Shown here piece after piece: positions 1-8,486 of a stretch of DNA of 64,000 nt (position 1 is its first letter; each line of letters opens with the position of its first letter). Under the pieces are notes generated by a model. That model saw only the letters and a program-made list of their open reading frames with translations, did not search any database and was not told where the DNA came from. The position numbers and the translations under genes were made by a program. Source of the DNA: Sulfurimonas sp. (GTDB lineage: Bacteria > Campylobacterota > Campylobacteria > Campylobacterales > Sulfurimonadaceae); the NCBI RefSeq assembly GCF_026196735.1, contig NZ_JAPHUF010000012.1, positions 491,179 through 555,178 of the forward strand. Direction: 5' to 3'.

Positions 1-242
1 TCTTCTCTTGTACTCTTATTTTCAAATAGATATAACAGGTCTTTGGAATTTTTTATCTCAGAGTAATCAAGTATATCTTTTTCTATATTTTCTAGTACAT
101 GTGATATCTGTTCAACTTGATGTTTTTCAATACGATTGAAAATGTCTTCTTTGGCTTCTTTTATATTATCATAAACATAGATAAAAAATATACCAAGCAA
201 AAACAGAAGCAAAAATAAGAAAAGCTCCTTTTTCTTTACCAT
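1..242 (-). CDS. Membrane-anchored sensor protein, N-terminal part (runs off window start)
   Basis: The minus-strand frame starts with ATG at 242 and stays open to the window edge, giving about 80 residues. It begins with a short basic stretch (MVKKKE), then one strongly hydrophobic segment (about residues 6-25), then a charged helical region with several Glu and Lys residues. This is the usual start of a membrane sensor such as a histidine kinase or diguanylate cyclase, with the periplasmic domain following. The ATG lies inside the end of the upstream gene (7-nt overlap, 236-242), so the two are probably translationally coupled. The output domain lies outside the window, so the enzyme type cannot be stated. 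That it senses through its two upstream partners (an exported protein and an outer-membrane barrel) is inference from gene order. Confidence 0.6.
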   Translation of the reverse strand, partial: MVKKKELFLFLLLFLLGIFFIYVYDNIKEAKEDIFNRIEKHQVEQISHVLENIEKDILDYSEIKNSKDLLYLFENKSTRE

Positions 243-664
243 ACTCTTTCCTCTAGGTATGGCTCAAGATCTTTAGAGATTTTAATTAACTGTGATTTTA
301 TCCTCGGCTCTATAAGTACAATATTTGGTCTTCCTTTTTTCCAAAATAGCGCACCAAAACTTTGAGGAACATGGCTTAGAGAGTTATAGTTTAATACAAA
401 TATATGTTTTGAGCTACACTCTTTTTCAAGTTTTCTTTTATCTTGTAATATTATTACCGTTGCATCTTCACAGATATTTGTCGTTAAAAGGACATTGTGT
501 TTTTTAAGCTCAGCTAAAAGATTTTTATTGTCGCTCCATACCACTATATTTTTATCTAGATGAATATTTGTAATAATGGTTTCTAAAATCTTTACCTGCA
601 GATGATTTGTTTCAGATGCAAGCAGTACAAGACTTGAAAATAACAGAGTTATTATTGCTTTCAT
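236..664 (-). CDS. Small exported protein of unknown function between a TonB-like receptor and a sensor
   Basis: 142 residues. The first 17 form a clear signal peptide (hydrophobic core, then Ala-Ser), so the mature protein of about 125 residues should be periplasmic. It has two Cys (near residues 64 and 83) and a C-terminal half with a GALFWKKGRPNIV stretch that looks like the conserved core of a family. It starts immediately after the stop of the TonB-like receptor gene and overlaps the following sensor gene by 7 nt, so the three form one transcription unit. Size and position recall YfiR-type periplasmic regulators that act between an outer-membrane protein and a membrane cyclase, but I cannot show sequence membership. 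No function is assigned. Confidence 0.65.
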   Translation of the reverse strand: MKAIITLLFSSLVLLASETNHLQVKILETIITNIHLDKNIVVWSDNKNLLAELKKHNVLLTTNICEDATVIILQDKRKLEKECSSKHIFVLNYNSLSHVPQSFGALFWKKGRPNIVLIEPRIKSQLIKISKDLEPYLEERVW

Positions 665-2542
665 TTAAAAAGTGTACTCCATTGTAAGAATAACTCTTCT
701 GTCTGTTGCTGATACCTTAATATCTCCCATAGGAGTCTCTGACGCTCTGTCAAAAATATTTTCTGCTTTTAGTTTTAGTTCTATTTTCTTGTTCAACTTG
801 TATATTGCTCCAAGCGAGTAGTCAAATCCTTCTTTAATATCCACACCTTCTAGACTTGTGTATTTTGAATGATAAAGCAGTTCGTTGTAAATATCAAATT
901 TTCCAATGGTGTTGAAAAGCTGGATAGAACCACCTTGCTTTGGGCTATAGTAATTATCTCTAAATTGTCTGTAAATCTCCATTTTTATTTTATTGTCTAT
1001 GTTGAGCTTGTGCTCCATATTTGCAAAAATAAATTTAAAACTCTTCTCTTGAGCACTGTTTACATAGATACTCTCAGATGGATCTGTTGCATTCATATCA
1101 AAAATAATTGCGTTGTCTGTCGTATTTTTGCCAAATCCAAATCCAAAAACGCTATCTTTGAGTTTATAGATAATTTCCGCAGTTGTTGTAAGCGACTCTG
1201 CACTTTGTAAATCAGGGTTAATGTTGTAGTTTGGTGAAAAAGTTGTTTGCAAAAATGTCGGATACATATAACTCTGCATAGCAAAAAGTTTAAAGGTCCA
1301 TTTTTCATCAAGAAGTGCTACATAACCGGCTCTAAGTATATGTTCTGTTGAGGACTTGTTGAAGCTATTTTTATAAAAGTCTATTTTTGCGCTAAGAGAT
1401 ATCAGGTGATTCTCATTTATATTGTATAGGTTCTCTGCAAAAAACATGTATATATCTAAATCTTTTGGACCCCAGTTCCTTGCATAATCAACACCGTCTA
1501 CTTTGTATTCGTCGATACCGAATTTTTGATGTTTAAATTGCGCTCCCAAAAATAGCTCATTATTTGCGTTTATAAACCTTTTTTCTATGATTGCGCTATA
1601 AACTTGAGTAGATATTTCAGTGTTAAGCTGTTTTGGAAAAGGAGCTGTTGTTCCCGGCAGCGGTATGCCTATGTCATCCTTGTCGTAAAGTTCAAATTTT
1701 TCATAAGATGAAGTAAGCATTATTTTTAGATTATTCTCAAAATATTTGGTAATATGCGTGTATATATCGTTAGTTTGCGTATCTCCATCGACGGTAGCCA
1801 TGCCTATCCCGCTAAAAATGTCGTATTTTTCTTTAATTGCGCCTATTTCGATATCATAGTCATCTTTTTTTGAAAATTTAAAATAGAATTGACCTCTTTC
1901 ACCGTCTCTTGAGAGTTCTGAATTGTTTGAGGTATAGTTTTTGTAATAGTTTTTCTTTAAATCAACATTTGTCAAATATGAGTACTCGTCAAAAACTTTT
2001 GCATCAACTCCCTGCATTGTTACGCTTCCAAATGAATCAACAGAGGCTTGAATGGATGTGCTGTTTTCACGAGATGGGTCTTTAGTGAAAAGTTTTATAA
2101 GGAGTGTTCCCGGTTCGTTACCAAATGTTACTGAATTTCCCGCCTGATAGATTTCTATATAGTCGATAAAATATAGACCCATTCTTCCATATTGCACCAA
2201 AACATTACCAAGTGTTGCAGAGTTTAATTCATGAGAATTTATGTAAAGTTTTGCGGGGTGAGATGACATCTGTGTTTGACCGCTTCTTACAAGTGTAGTC
2301 ATACCGTTTTTTCTTGGTTGAAGCGTAAAAAACCTTAAAGTTTTTAAAACATCGTTTAGTGTGTAAGCCTGCATTTTATCGAGTTCTGAGCGTGTTATTA
2401 CTCTGATGTGCCCAGCACTCTCTTTTTTTGTGTGATGGTAAAGCTCCTCTGCACTTTTATACTCTTTTAACAGATCATCGAGAGAAAGCTTTTGAGAAAA
2501 CGCAAGTGTAGACAATAGTAAGACAAGAGTAACTATTCTCAT
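665..2542 (-). CDS. TonB-dependent-receptor-like outer-membrane protein
   Basis: About 625 residues: signal peptide at 1-17, then a plug-like domain (about 45-155: RVITRSELDKM, VLKTLRFFTLQ, LYFIDYIEIYQAG and a GNEPGTLLIKL turn), then a long alternation of amphipathic strands ending in VILTMEYTF. The terminal Phe is typical of an outer-membrane beta-barrel. It is slightly short for a full TonB receptor (usually 650-800) and no obvious TonB box is visible, so it may be a transducer or non-canonical receptor. ATG at 2542 is preferred over the in-frame TTG at 2545 because AAGG lies at a suitable distance upstream. It heads a three-gene unit with a small exported protein and a membrane sensor. The substrate is unknown. 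Confidence 0.75.
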   Translation of the reverse strand: MRIVTLVLLLSTLAFSQKLSLDDLLKEYKSAEELYHHTKKESAGHIRVITRSELDKMQAYTLNDVLKTLRFFTLQPRKNGMTTLVRSGQTQMSSHPAKLYINSHELNSATLGNVLVQYGRMGLYFIDYIEIYQAGNSVTFGNEPGTLLIKLFTKDPSRENSTSIQASVDSFGSVTMQGVDAKVFDEYSYLTNVDLKKNYYKNYTSNNSELSRDGERGQFYFKFSKKDDYDIEIGAIKEKYDIFSGIGMATVDGDTQTNDIYTHITKYFENNLKIMLTSSYEKFELYDKDDIGIPLPGTTAPFPKQLNTEISTQVYSAIIEKRFINANNELFLGAQFKHQKFGIDEYKVDGVDYARNWGPKDLDIYMFFAENLYNINENHLISLSAKIDFYKNSFNKSSTEHILRAGYVALLDEKWTFKLFAMQSYMYPTFLQTTFSPNYNINPDLQSAESLTTTAEIIYKLKDSVFGFGFGKNTTDNAIIFDMNATDPSESIYVNSAQEKSFKFIFANMEHKLNIDNKIKMEIYRQFRDNYYSPKQGGSIQLFNTIGKFDIYNELLYHSKYTSLEGVDIKEGFDYSLGAIYKLNKKIELKLKAENIFDRASETPMGDIKVSATDRRVILTMEYTF

Positions 2543-2597
2543 CAAGCGTACCTTAATTATAATAAATATTTATATCTGTAGTATAATGAATGGCTAC

Positions 2598-3173
2598 TTA
2601 GTTTAAACTTGCATCGGCTAAAGTTATGCAAAATAATGTATTTTTGTTGTTGTTTTGCATTGTTTTAATTGCACTGTTTAATGTTAAGCCTGTCGTAATT
2701 ATGTCATCAACTAAAATAACTTCATTCGTATCAATATCTTTGAGTTGAAACTCTCTTGGATTAAGGAGTCTAAATTCTCTGCTTTTTCCCGAATATGATA
2801 CTCTGTTTTTGGCTCTGAGCTTATTAAACTTGGGTATTATACATTTATTTTTAAGTGCTTTGTTTAAAACAGCTGTATGTGAGTAGCCGTTGTGGGCATA
2901 ATCATCAACTGCAATAGAAGTTATGATGTCCGGATAACTAAACTCATCAGCAAAGAATTTTAGAGAATTTTTTGCAAGGATAGAGTAGATGTAGTAGCCA
3001 AGGTCTGTGTGTTTTGTATGTAGAAGAGTTTTAATATCTCTGTACTTGTAAAAAGATATGACCTCAATGTTGTTTAGAATTTTTCGTTTGTAAATTGAGG
3101 GAGTTAAAAAAGTTGTTTGACATGTAGAGCAGATATGTGTGAGTGAAAAGCTCTCACACATCAAACATTTCAC
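2598..3173 (-). CDS. comF: ComF-family phosphoribosyltransferase-like protein
   Basis: 191 residues, GTG start. The N-terminus carries paired Cys (CLMCES and HICSTCQTTF), the zinc-ribbon-like module usual in ComF proteins. The C-terminal half holds the type I phosphoribosyltransferase PRPP loop VILVDDIITTGLTLNSA. ComF proteins are needed for DNA uptake in naturally competent bacteria; their exact reaction is not established. The gene begins 3 nt after lepA and is probably cotranscribed with it. Length and domain order match the family. Confidence 0.85.
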   Translation of the reverse strand: MKCLMCESFSLTHICSTCQTTFLTPSIYKRKILNNIEVISFYKYRDIKTLLHTKHTDLGYYIYSILAKNSLKFFADEFSYPDIITSIAVDDYAHNGYSHTAVLNKALKNKCIIPKFNKLRAKNRVSYSGKSREFRLLNPREFQLKDIDTNEVILVDDIITTGLTLNSAIKTMQNNNKNTLFCITLADASLN

Positions 3174-3176
3174 TTT

Positions 3177-4967
3177 TTAATCCATCTTTAAAACTGACAT
3201 AAAGGCTTCTTGCGGAAGCTGTACTTTTCCTATGCTTTTCATTCTTTTCTTGCCGGCTTTTTGTTTTTCTAGTAGTTTTCTTTTACGAGTGATATCACCA
3301 CCGTAACATTTTGCAGTAACATTTTTACCCATTGACTTTACAGTCTCTCTTGCAATAACCTGAGAACCTAAAGATGCTTGAACAGCTACTTCAAAAAGTT
3401 GACGAGGTATTATCTCTTTCATGTTTTTAACCAAAACACGACCACGAGAGAGAGCTTGATTGCGTGGAACAACAATACTTAGTGCATCAACAACTTCTCC
3501 GGCAACTTTTACATCAAGCTTAACAAGGTCGCCAACTCTAAAATCTATAGGGTCATAATCAAATGAAGCATAACCTTTAGAGATTGATTTTAGTGTATCG
3601 TAAAAATCAACCACTATCTCATTCATTGGTATTTCATACTCAAGCATAACTCTATCTTCATTAAGATAAGTCATTTTTGTTTGAATTCCACGCTTACTTA
3701 TCAAAAGAGTTATTATATTACCAAGGTATTGGCTAGGAGTGATTACAGTAGCTTTAACATAAGGCTCTTCAATCCTGTCAATCTTGTTTACTTCTGGAAG
3801 TTCAGAAGGATTTTGAACATTGATTTTTTCACCGTTGTTAAGATAAACTTGATAGATAACTGATGGAGCAGAAGCTATCAAATCTAGGTTGAATTCACGC
3901 TCTAGTCTCTCTTTTACAACTTCCATATGAAGCATGCCAAGAAACCCTACACGAAAACCAAAACCAAGAGCTAGAGATGTCTCTGGCTCGTAGGACAAAG
4001 AGCTGTCATTTAGTCTCAGTTTATCAAGGGCATCACGCAGATTTTCAAATTCATCTGTATCTATTGGGTAAATACCGGCAAAAACAAATGGTTTTGCCGG
4101 CTCATAAGTTCCAACCGGCTCCGTCGCAGGATTTTTAGCATCCGTAATAGTATCACCGACATTTATAACCGCAACTTCTTTTAGTCCAAGAACAACAATC
4201 CCAATCTCGCCACACTCTATAGTTTGAGTTTTGATTTTTTTCATAGGGTGTGGATACATCAAGTCAAGTATATGATGCTCTTGACCATTACTCATAAGCT
4301 TGATATTTTGCCCTTTTTTAACCTGACCGTCAAATACACGAACAAGTGCAAGCGCACCTAAATATTGGTCAAACCAAGAGTCATAAATAATTGCTTTTGT
4401 TGTAGCTTCAGGGTCGCCAACAGGAGCAGGCACCCTGTCAACAATTGCGTCAATAAGCTCGCGTATGCCAACACCTGTTTTTGCAGAAACTAAACAGGCA
4501 TCTGTCGCGTCAATCCCGATACTTGTCTCTATCTCTTCTGCAACTTTCATTGGATCAGCAGCAGGGAGGTCGATTTTGTTTATAACAGGAATAAGTTCCA
4601 AGTCATTATCTAACGCTAGATAAACATTTGCAATTGTTTGAGCTTCAACACCTTGAGCAGCATCTACAATAAGTAGTGCGCCATCACTAGAAGCTAGTGA
4701 CTTGCTAACTTCGTATGAAAAATCAACATGGCCCGGAGTATCTATAAGATTTAAAATATAGTGTTGGCCGTCTTTTACATAATCAAGTCTAACACTTTGA
4801 GCTTTGATAGTGATACCGCGTTCTTGTTCGATATCCATAGTATCCATCATCTGGGTACCCAACTCTCTCTCAGTTACAGAGCCACACTCTTGGATAATTC
4901 TATCTGCTAGGGTACTTTTACCATGGTCAATGTGTGCAATGATAGAAAAGTTTCTGATATTTTTCAA
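3177..4967 (-). CDS. lepA: Elongation factor 4 (LepA), ribosome-associated GTPase
   Basis: 596 residues, the normal LepA length. The G domain is complete: G1 AHIDHGKST near residues 11-19, G2/G3 with ERGITI and DTPGHVDF, and NKID for G4. The C-terminal LepA-specific region is present ([15 protein letters not shown], then a basic tail [18 protein letters not shown]). EF4 binds the ribosome and affects translocation and ribosome biogenesis. The start is TTG, preceded by GAGG eight bases upstream. It lies between prs (14 nt upstream) and comF (3 nt downstream), all on the same strand, so prs-lepA-comF is a likely operon. Confidence 0.97.
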   Translation of the reverse strand: MKNIRNFSIIAHIDHGKSTLADRIIQECGSVTERELGTQMMDTMDIEQERGITIKAQSVRLDYVKDGQHYILNLIDTPGHVDFSYEVSKSLASSDGALLIVDAAQGVEAQTIANVYLALDNDLELIPVINKIDLPAADPMKVAEEIETSIGIDATDACLVSAKTGVGIRELIDAIVDRVPAPVGDPEATTKAIIYDSWFDQYLGALALVRVFDGQVKKGQNIKLMSNGQEHHILDLMYPHPMKKIKTQTIECGEIGIVVLGLKEVAVINVGDTITDAKNPATEPVGTYEPAKPFVFAGIYPIDTDEFENLRDALDKLRLNDSSLSYEPETSLALGFGFRVGFLGMLHMEVVKERLEREFNLDLIASAPSVIYQVYLNNGEKINVQNPSELPEVNKIDRIEEPYVKATVITPSQYLGNIITLLISKRGIQTKMTYLNEDRVMLEYEIPMNEIVVDFYDTLKSISKGYASFDYDPIDFRVGDLVKLDVKVAGEVVDALSIVVPRNQALSRGRVLVKNMKEIIPRQLFEVAVQASLGSQVIARETVKSMGKNVTAKCYGGDITRKRKLLEKQKAGKKRMKSIGKVQLPQEAFMSVLKMD

Positions 4968-4981
4968 TTAATTACCTCTAA

Positions 4982-5908
4982 TTATTCAAAAAGTGAGTTA
5001 ACACTCTCGTTGTGATAAACCCTGCGTATTACTTCGGCAAAAAGAGGTGCCACAGATAAAACCACAATATTTTTGTGTGGTTTTGATACTAAAGTGTTTG
5101 TAATTATAAGCTCATCCAGCTCGCCATTTTCCAAATTATCATAAGCTTTTCCACTTAAGACACCGTGAGTAGCACAAGCCATAACTGATGCTGCACCTTT
5201 GTTTTTGAGTGCAGTTGCAGCTTTAACCATAGTTCCGGCAGTATCTACCATGTCATCAATCATGATTACATTTTTACCATTGACATCACCGATGATATTC
5301 ATAACTTCGCTCTCATTTGCTTTTTCACGACGCTTATCAACGATAACCATCTCTAGACCCATTCTTTTTGCAAAGTATCTAGCACGAGCTACGCCACCGA
5401 TATCCGGAGAAGCGATAATAGGGTTTTTAAGGTTTTTGCTTTTTATGTAGGTCTCAAATGTTATTGAGCCATAAAGATTGTCAACAGGAATATTGAAAAA
5501 ACCTTGAATTTGACCGGCATGAAGGTCGATTGTAACCACTCTGTCTATACCTGCTGTTTCGTACATGTCAGCAACAAGTCTTGCAGTAATAGGTACACGA
5601 GGTGCCGCTTTTCTGTCTTGTCTTGCATATCCGTAGTAAGGAACAACGGCAGTTATGCTTGAAGCAGATGAACGACGAAGGGCATCCGTCATGATTAAAA
5701 GTTCCATTAAGTTATCGTTTGAGGGTGATCCGGTTGATTGAACAATAAAAACATCACGACCACGAACACTTTCAGAGATTTGAACTGAAATCTCACCATC
5801 ACTAAACTTTTTAATATCAGCTTTAGCTAATGGAGCATCTAAAATCTGACAAATCTCTTTTGCAAACTCTGTACTTGCAGAACCTGCAAAAATCTTATAA
5901 CCACGCAT
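4982..5908 (-). CDS. prs: Ribose-phosphate pyrophosphokinase
   Basis: About 308 residues, matching the usual 310. The enzyme makes PRPP from ribose-5-phosphate and ATP for nucleotide, His and Trp synthesis in the cytosol. Diagnostic segments are DGEISVQISESVRGRDVF near the N-terminus, the flexible-loop region YGYARQDRK, DLHAGQIQGFF, and the PRPP loop VIMIDDMVDTAGT. An in-frame extension to 5947 is open, but I chose ATG at 5908. AGAAGG sits just upstream of it, the protein then begins MRGYKIFAGS as in relatives, and a TATAAT element at 5939-5944 would put the transcript start inside the longer form. Confidence 0.97.
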   Translation of the reverse strand: MRGYKIFAGSASTEFAKEICQILDAPLAKADIKKFSDGEISVQISESVRGRDVFIVQSTGSPSNDNLMELLIMTDALRRSSASSITAVVPYYGYARQDRKAAPRVPITARLVADMYETAGIDRVVTIDLHAGQIQGFFNIPVDNLYGSITFETYIKSKNLKNPIIASPDIGGVARARYFAKRMGLEMVIVDKRREKANESEVMNIIGDVNGKNVIMIDDMVDTAGTMVKAATALKNKGAASVMACATHGVLSGKAYDNLENGELDELIITNTLVSKPHKNIVVLSVAPLFAEVIRRVYHNESVNSLFE

Positions 5909-5938
5909 GGAATACCTTCTTGGAAAAATTGATAAGGA

Positions 5939-5944
5939 ATTATA
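5939..5944 (-). promoter_or_regulatory. Predicted sigma-70 -10 element for prs-lepA-comF
   Basis: Read on the minus strand the sequence is TTTTTGTATAATTCC, a perfect TATAAT with an extended TG and a T-rich upstream stretch, the style seen at other promoters in this window. It lies about 31 nt upstream of the chosen prs start. Confidence 0.6.
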
Positions 5945-5982
5945 CAAAAATAGTGCTGAGAAGTTGTTAAAGATAAATGTAT

Positions 5983-6336
5983 TTAAAAAGTTATGACTTT
6001 GGTATCGTCACTTTGTAGCGCCTCTGTCAGCATTTCTCCTGTATGGGTAAGTTCTATGCCTAAATCTGCGAGCTTGTCTGAAACACCATAATCATCGCTG
6101 CAAACAACACAGGCATTAAATTTTACACCTGTTTCTTGAACAATTTTGAGCTGTTTTTGCAGCTCATCATCATGAGCTAAAAGTTTAGCAGATGGACCCC
6201 ATATCATTATAGTTGCTTCATCCCAATAAGAGCGAGGAAGCATAACCGAACCATAGAGTAAAATAAGTTTTTTAGCAACTTCTTTTTCGCCGCTTGACCA
6301 TACTATTAAAAGTTTGTTTTTGATTGTTTTTTTCAT
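5983..6336 (-). CDS. DsrE/DsrF-like small protein
   Basis: 117 residues with no signal peptide or membrane segment, so probably cytosolic. The fold signature is an N-terminal strand (KLLIVWSSGE), a middle strand IMIWGPSAKLL, and a CVVCSDDYGVSDKLADLGIEL segment in which the Cys pair lies where DsrE-family proteins often carry a functional Cys. DsrE-type proteins take part in sulfur relay in some bacteria, but many homologues have no known role, so no reaction is assigned. The gene is on its own between prs and a small broken ORF pair. No strong Shine-Dalgarno is visible before ATG 6336. Confidence 0.7.
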   Translation of the reverse strand: MKKTIKNKLLIVWSSGEKEVAKKLILLYGSVMLPRSYWDEATIMIWGPSAKLLAHDDELQKQLKIVQETGVKFNACVVCSDDYGVSDKLADLGIELTHTGEMLTEALQSDDTKVITF

Positions 6337-6343
6337 GTTGTAA

Positions 6344-6454
6344 TTATATTGTTTTTTTTAGTAACTTTGATTGTGTAACTGTATCTTTTAGTCGGAGGGT
6401 AGACAAAGATACAGTTACAAGTTCTTTAAAGACCGAAGGATCAGCCTCCTCCAT
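6344..6454 (-). CDS. Small ORF (36 aa), second half of a split or frameshifted gene
   Basis: The minus-strand ATG at 6454 opens a 36-codon frame (MEEADPSVFKELVTVSLSTL and onward) that ends 7 nt before the DsrE-like start. Its start overlaps the end of the neighbouring 35-codon ORF by 14 nt in another frame. The residues look like an amphipathic, protein-like helix rather than noise. A +1 shift at the upstream GGC TGA stop would join the two into one product of about 70 residues. It could be a coupled small gene, a programmed frameshift product, a pseudogene or a sequencing error. I do not recognise a family. Confidence 0.35.
   Translation of the reverse strand: MEEADPSVFKELVTVSLSTLRLKDTVTQSKLLKKTI
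6374..6419. repeat. Strong 15-bp inverted repeat (hairpin) inside the small ORF
   Basis: Arms TGTAACTGTATCTTT (6374-6388) and AAAGATACAGTTACA (6405-6419) are perfectly complementary, with a 16-nt loop that can add a further GTC/GAC triple. No T-tract follows on either strand, so it is not a standard terminator. It could shape mRNA translation or be a protein-binding palindrome. Confidence 0.8.
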
Positions 6455-6548
6455 CGTCAAAGGTCATACTTATCTTTACCATATGCAAAAAAAGCTTGTT
6501 CTGGTCAATTTTAGGACAATGTGCAGTAAAAATATCAATACAGTTCAT
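6441..6548 (-). CDS. Small ORF (35 aa), first half of a split or frameshifted gene
   Basis: ATG at 6548 has AAGGAT six bases upstream, a good ribosome-binding site. The 35-codon frame (MNCIDIFTAHCPKIDQNKLF and onward) ends MTFDDGGG at a TGA (6441-6443). Directly at this stop the +1 frame continues as DPSVFKELV. Deleting one G in the GGAGGAGGC run would also restore one open frame. The good ribosome-binding site argues that this is, or recently was, a translated gene. No family is recognised. Confidence 0.4.
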   Translation of the reverse strand: MNCIDIFTAHCPKIDQNKLFLHMVKISMTFDDGGG

Positions 6549-6662
6549 GTTATATCCTTGAGTGTTAAAGTACAGCAGTACTTAGATGTTTAAACAAAGA
6601 AAAAGTGTGACGACGATTATATAAAGCAAAAAGTGTTCACAAAAAAAACTTATTTATGATGG

Positions 6663-7649
6663 CTACTCTATGGTGTTGGATACTTTAAAATTAATTTCAC
6701 TCTTGGTGCATATATCTTCTTTTAGGCATTTGTTTAGAAGTTTTTTGTAACTTCCGGTTTTCTCGTAAATGTATACTCCATCAACTCTCTCTTCGGAGAG
6801 ACTTTTTATGGGTAAAATTGCTTTTGATGCAATTGCATAAAATTTAACTTCTCTTCCTAAGTCGTCTTTATATGCGGTTAAATTTTCTACATTTTCATTT
6901 GGAAAAAAGAGAGATTCATCTTTTTGTAAACGAGGCACTCTCTGCTTTTCATTTGGGAAAATCATTGCAACATCTAATCCCGTTTCATAAAACAGGTATA
7001 AATATCCATCTTGATTTAGTGAAACTTCTACTTCTATGGATTCATCCGGCACATAAGATTTTTTACTTAGGATGATTTTTGCATGGAGCAGGGAGTCTAT
7101 GATAGTGTTTAGCCTTTTTTCTATAATTATTATGCTCTCATCAGTTTTTGCACTCTGTTTTTCTTTAGCTAAGTTGAGGAGTTTTTTAGCTTTAGAATAC
7201 TTTTTTTTATCTATTGATGCTAGTATGTTTTTTTTAAGTTCATTAAACTCTTGTTCGTCTTTTATCTTATCAAGTATTGTTTTTTCATTTTTTTCATCTA
7301 GAAATATGATTACATGTACTCTAAAGTTTTTTTTGTTTTCATCAACTTCTTTATATGTTTTGAATGCTTTTAGGCTTAAGATAAGTTGATCTGTTTTTGT
7401 GTTGTTTTGTGAATTATTTAATTCTACATGTGATTTTATGCTTATACCAAAATACTTAGATATAAGAGCGTACGCATTTTGAGTTGCAGATTTTCCAGCA
7501 AGATGTTCTTTTGCAATATCTTCCGCAGGGTACCAATCAGAAACTCCCCTAAACAGCCTCTGCTTGTTGTTGGAATCTTTTTTAATGACTCCTTCTTCAC
7601 CTATACATAGTGTTATCGTCAACAAAATAAGTAGAGTAATTCTTATCAA
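6663..7649 (-). CDS. Exported DUF4384-domain protein
   Basis: 328 residues with a signal peptide (about 1-17). The central part is a Lys/Glu-rich helical region (about 95-190, with repeated KK and KL heptad-like spacing). The C-terminal part (about 190-315) matches the DUF4384 pattern: SLNQDGYLYLFYETG followed by MIFPNEKQ and KFYAIASKAILPI. DUF4384 proteins are periplasmic or surface proteins of unknown function, often with a beta-sandwich fold. Two Cys near the end (CLKEDIC) could form a disulfide. The gene stands alone, with small genes on either side. No catalytic motif is visible. Confidence 0.75.
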   Translation of the reverse strand: MIRITLLILLTITLCIGEEGVIKKDSNNKQRLFRGVSDWYPAEDIAKEHLAGKSATQNAYALISKYFGISIKSHVELNNSQNNTKTDQLILSLKAFKTYKEVDENKKNFRVHVIIFLDEKNEKTILDKIKDEQEFNELKKNILASIDKKKYSKAKKLLNLAKEKQSAKTDESIIIIEKRLNTIIDSLLHAKIILSKKSYVPDESIEVEVSLNQDGYLYLFYETGLDVAMIFPNEKQRVPRLQKDESLFFPNENVENLTAYKDDLGREVKFYAIASKAILPIKSLSEERVDGVYIYEKTGSYKKLLNKCLKEDICTKSEINFKVSNTIE

Positions 7650-7730
7650 CTATAATCCTCATATAATAAATATTTGTTATATTAGCAGATTAAATTTAAT
7701 CTGTACATAATTGATTTGTTAAAGTTGTTT

Positions 7731-8018
7731 TTAGAGTCTGATGGTGTTTAGTATTTCATGTTCACCTATTATTGATTGAGTGCAATACTTTATGTAAAGC
7801 GACTTGCAAATGTCTTCTGAGCCGTTTGACTCAGCCTTTGCCAAAGCCCATAAACCTGCTCTTTTTTCATCTTTTTCTAAATCAACAACAACTTGTTTAT
7901 ATATTTTTTCTTCCCATGCTTTTCTTTTTATTTTATTTCTTTTATGAAAAACAATAAATGAAAAAGCCATAAATGAAAAAACAATAAATATTAATCCTGT
8001 TTCAAAAGATATTGGCAT
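7731..8018 (-). CDS. Small membrane-anchored protein, unknown
   Basis: 95 residues with one N-terminal hydrophobic helix (about 7-24), then a basic stretch HKRNKIKRK (cytosolic by the positive-inside rule) and a soluble helical tail (WALAKAESNGSEDICKSLYI). The tail reads like a short helical-repeat fragment, with an AKAESNG pattern common in small epsilonproteobacterial proteins of unknown role. No ORF longer than this competes on the other strand with comparable protein character. No function is assigned. Confidence 0.6.
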   Translation of the reverse strand: MPISFETGLIFIVFSFMAFSFIVFHKRNKIKRKAWEEKIYKQVVVDLEKDEKRAGLWALAKAESNGSEDICKSLYIKYCTQSIIGEHEILNTIRL

Positions 8019-8103
8019 TTTTAATATCCTAAATTTAATAATGAAATTTTGAATAGTATCGACAAAAGAGGGATGTTTGTTTAGGATTTATTCGATTGAG
8101 TAT

Positions 8104-8479
8104 TGGTGGAGACGTCCGGAATCGAACCGGAGTCCAAAACCACGCTACTCCTAATGTCTACATGCTTAGAAAAGTTGTTAAAGTTTAATCTTGCTTCACA
8201 CTACTTGCAAAGCTACACAAGACGATCCTCTAGGGTTCATTTTATGCACGAGGCGGACATAAAATATATCTACATAAGGGTTATACTTCGAATCCTATTT
8301 ATCTAGAGTCCATAGGTGAAGCAGCCCGTCCTCTAAGAGGGGGTAAAACTTAAGCTACTGCTAAAGCTGGGCGATAATTTGTATTGTTTGCATTTAAGCA
8401 AGTTGAGCCGCGTAACGGAAGTGCTCAGTCCGACATGCAATTAGAAGCCACTTGATCCTGTCGAAGCCAAGTCGTCCCC
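8104..8479 (-). ncRNA. ssrA: tmRNA (transfer-messenger RNA)
   Basis: The 5' end GGGGACGACTTGGCTTCGAC and the 3' end GGTTCGATTCCGGACGTCTCC plus ACCA are the diagnostic tmRNA termini. The first seven bases pair with the last seven before ACCA, allowing one G-U, to form the alanine-acceptor-like stem. The molecule is 376 nt. Between the ends lies a tag reading frame (8350-8391). With SmpB it rescues stalled ribosomes and marks the nascent protein for degradation. A TATAAT element lies just upstream at 8487-8492. Confidence 0.97.
8350..8391 (-). other. tmRNA proteolysis-tag reading frame
   Basis: Thirteen codons and a TAA read ANNTNYRPALAVA. The pattern (ANN start, hydrophobic Ala-rich end) fits epsilonproteobacterial tags, and the C-terminal AVA is a suitable degron. 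The resume codon is taken as GCA at 8389-8391. Confidence 0.88.
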
Positions 8480-8486
8480 ATATGTA

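Noticed and set aside
2556..2561. Minus-strand TATAAT just before the TonB-like gene
   Set aside because: Only 13 nt separate it from the ATG, leaving no room for a normal leader; I do not call it a promoter.
5909..5947. 13-codon N-terminal extension of prs
   Set aside because: The predicted transcript start would fall inside it and the good ribosome-binding site fits ATG 5908.
6324..6593. 89-codon plus-strand ORF
   Set aside because: It opens inside the DsrE-like gene and runs antisense over the hairpin and small ORFs; residue content is poor (many Cys, Phe, Ser runs) and no ribosome-binding site is seen.
8103..8306. 67-codon plus-strand ORF
   Set aside because: It is the antisense of tmRNA; the METSGIEPES-like start is the translation of the complementary T-arm, a common artefact.
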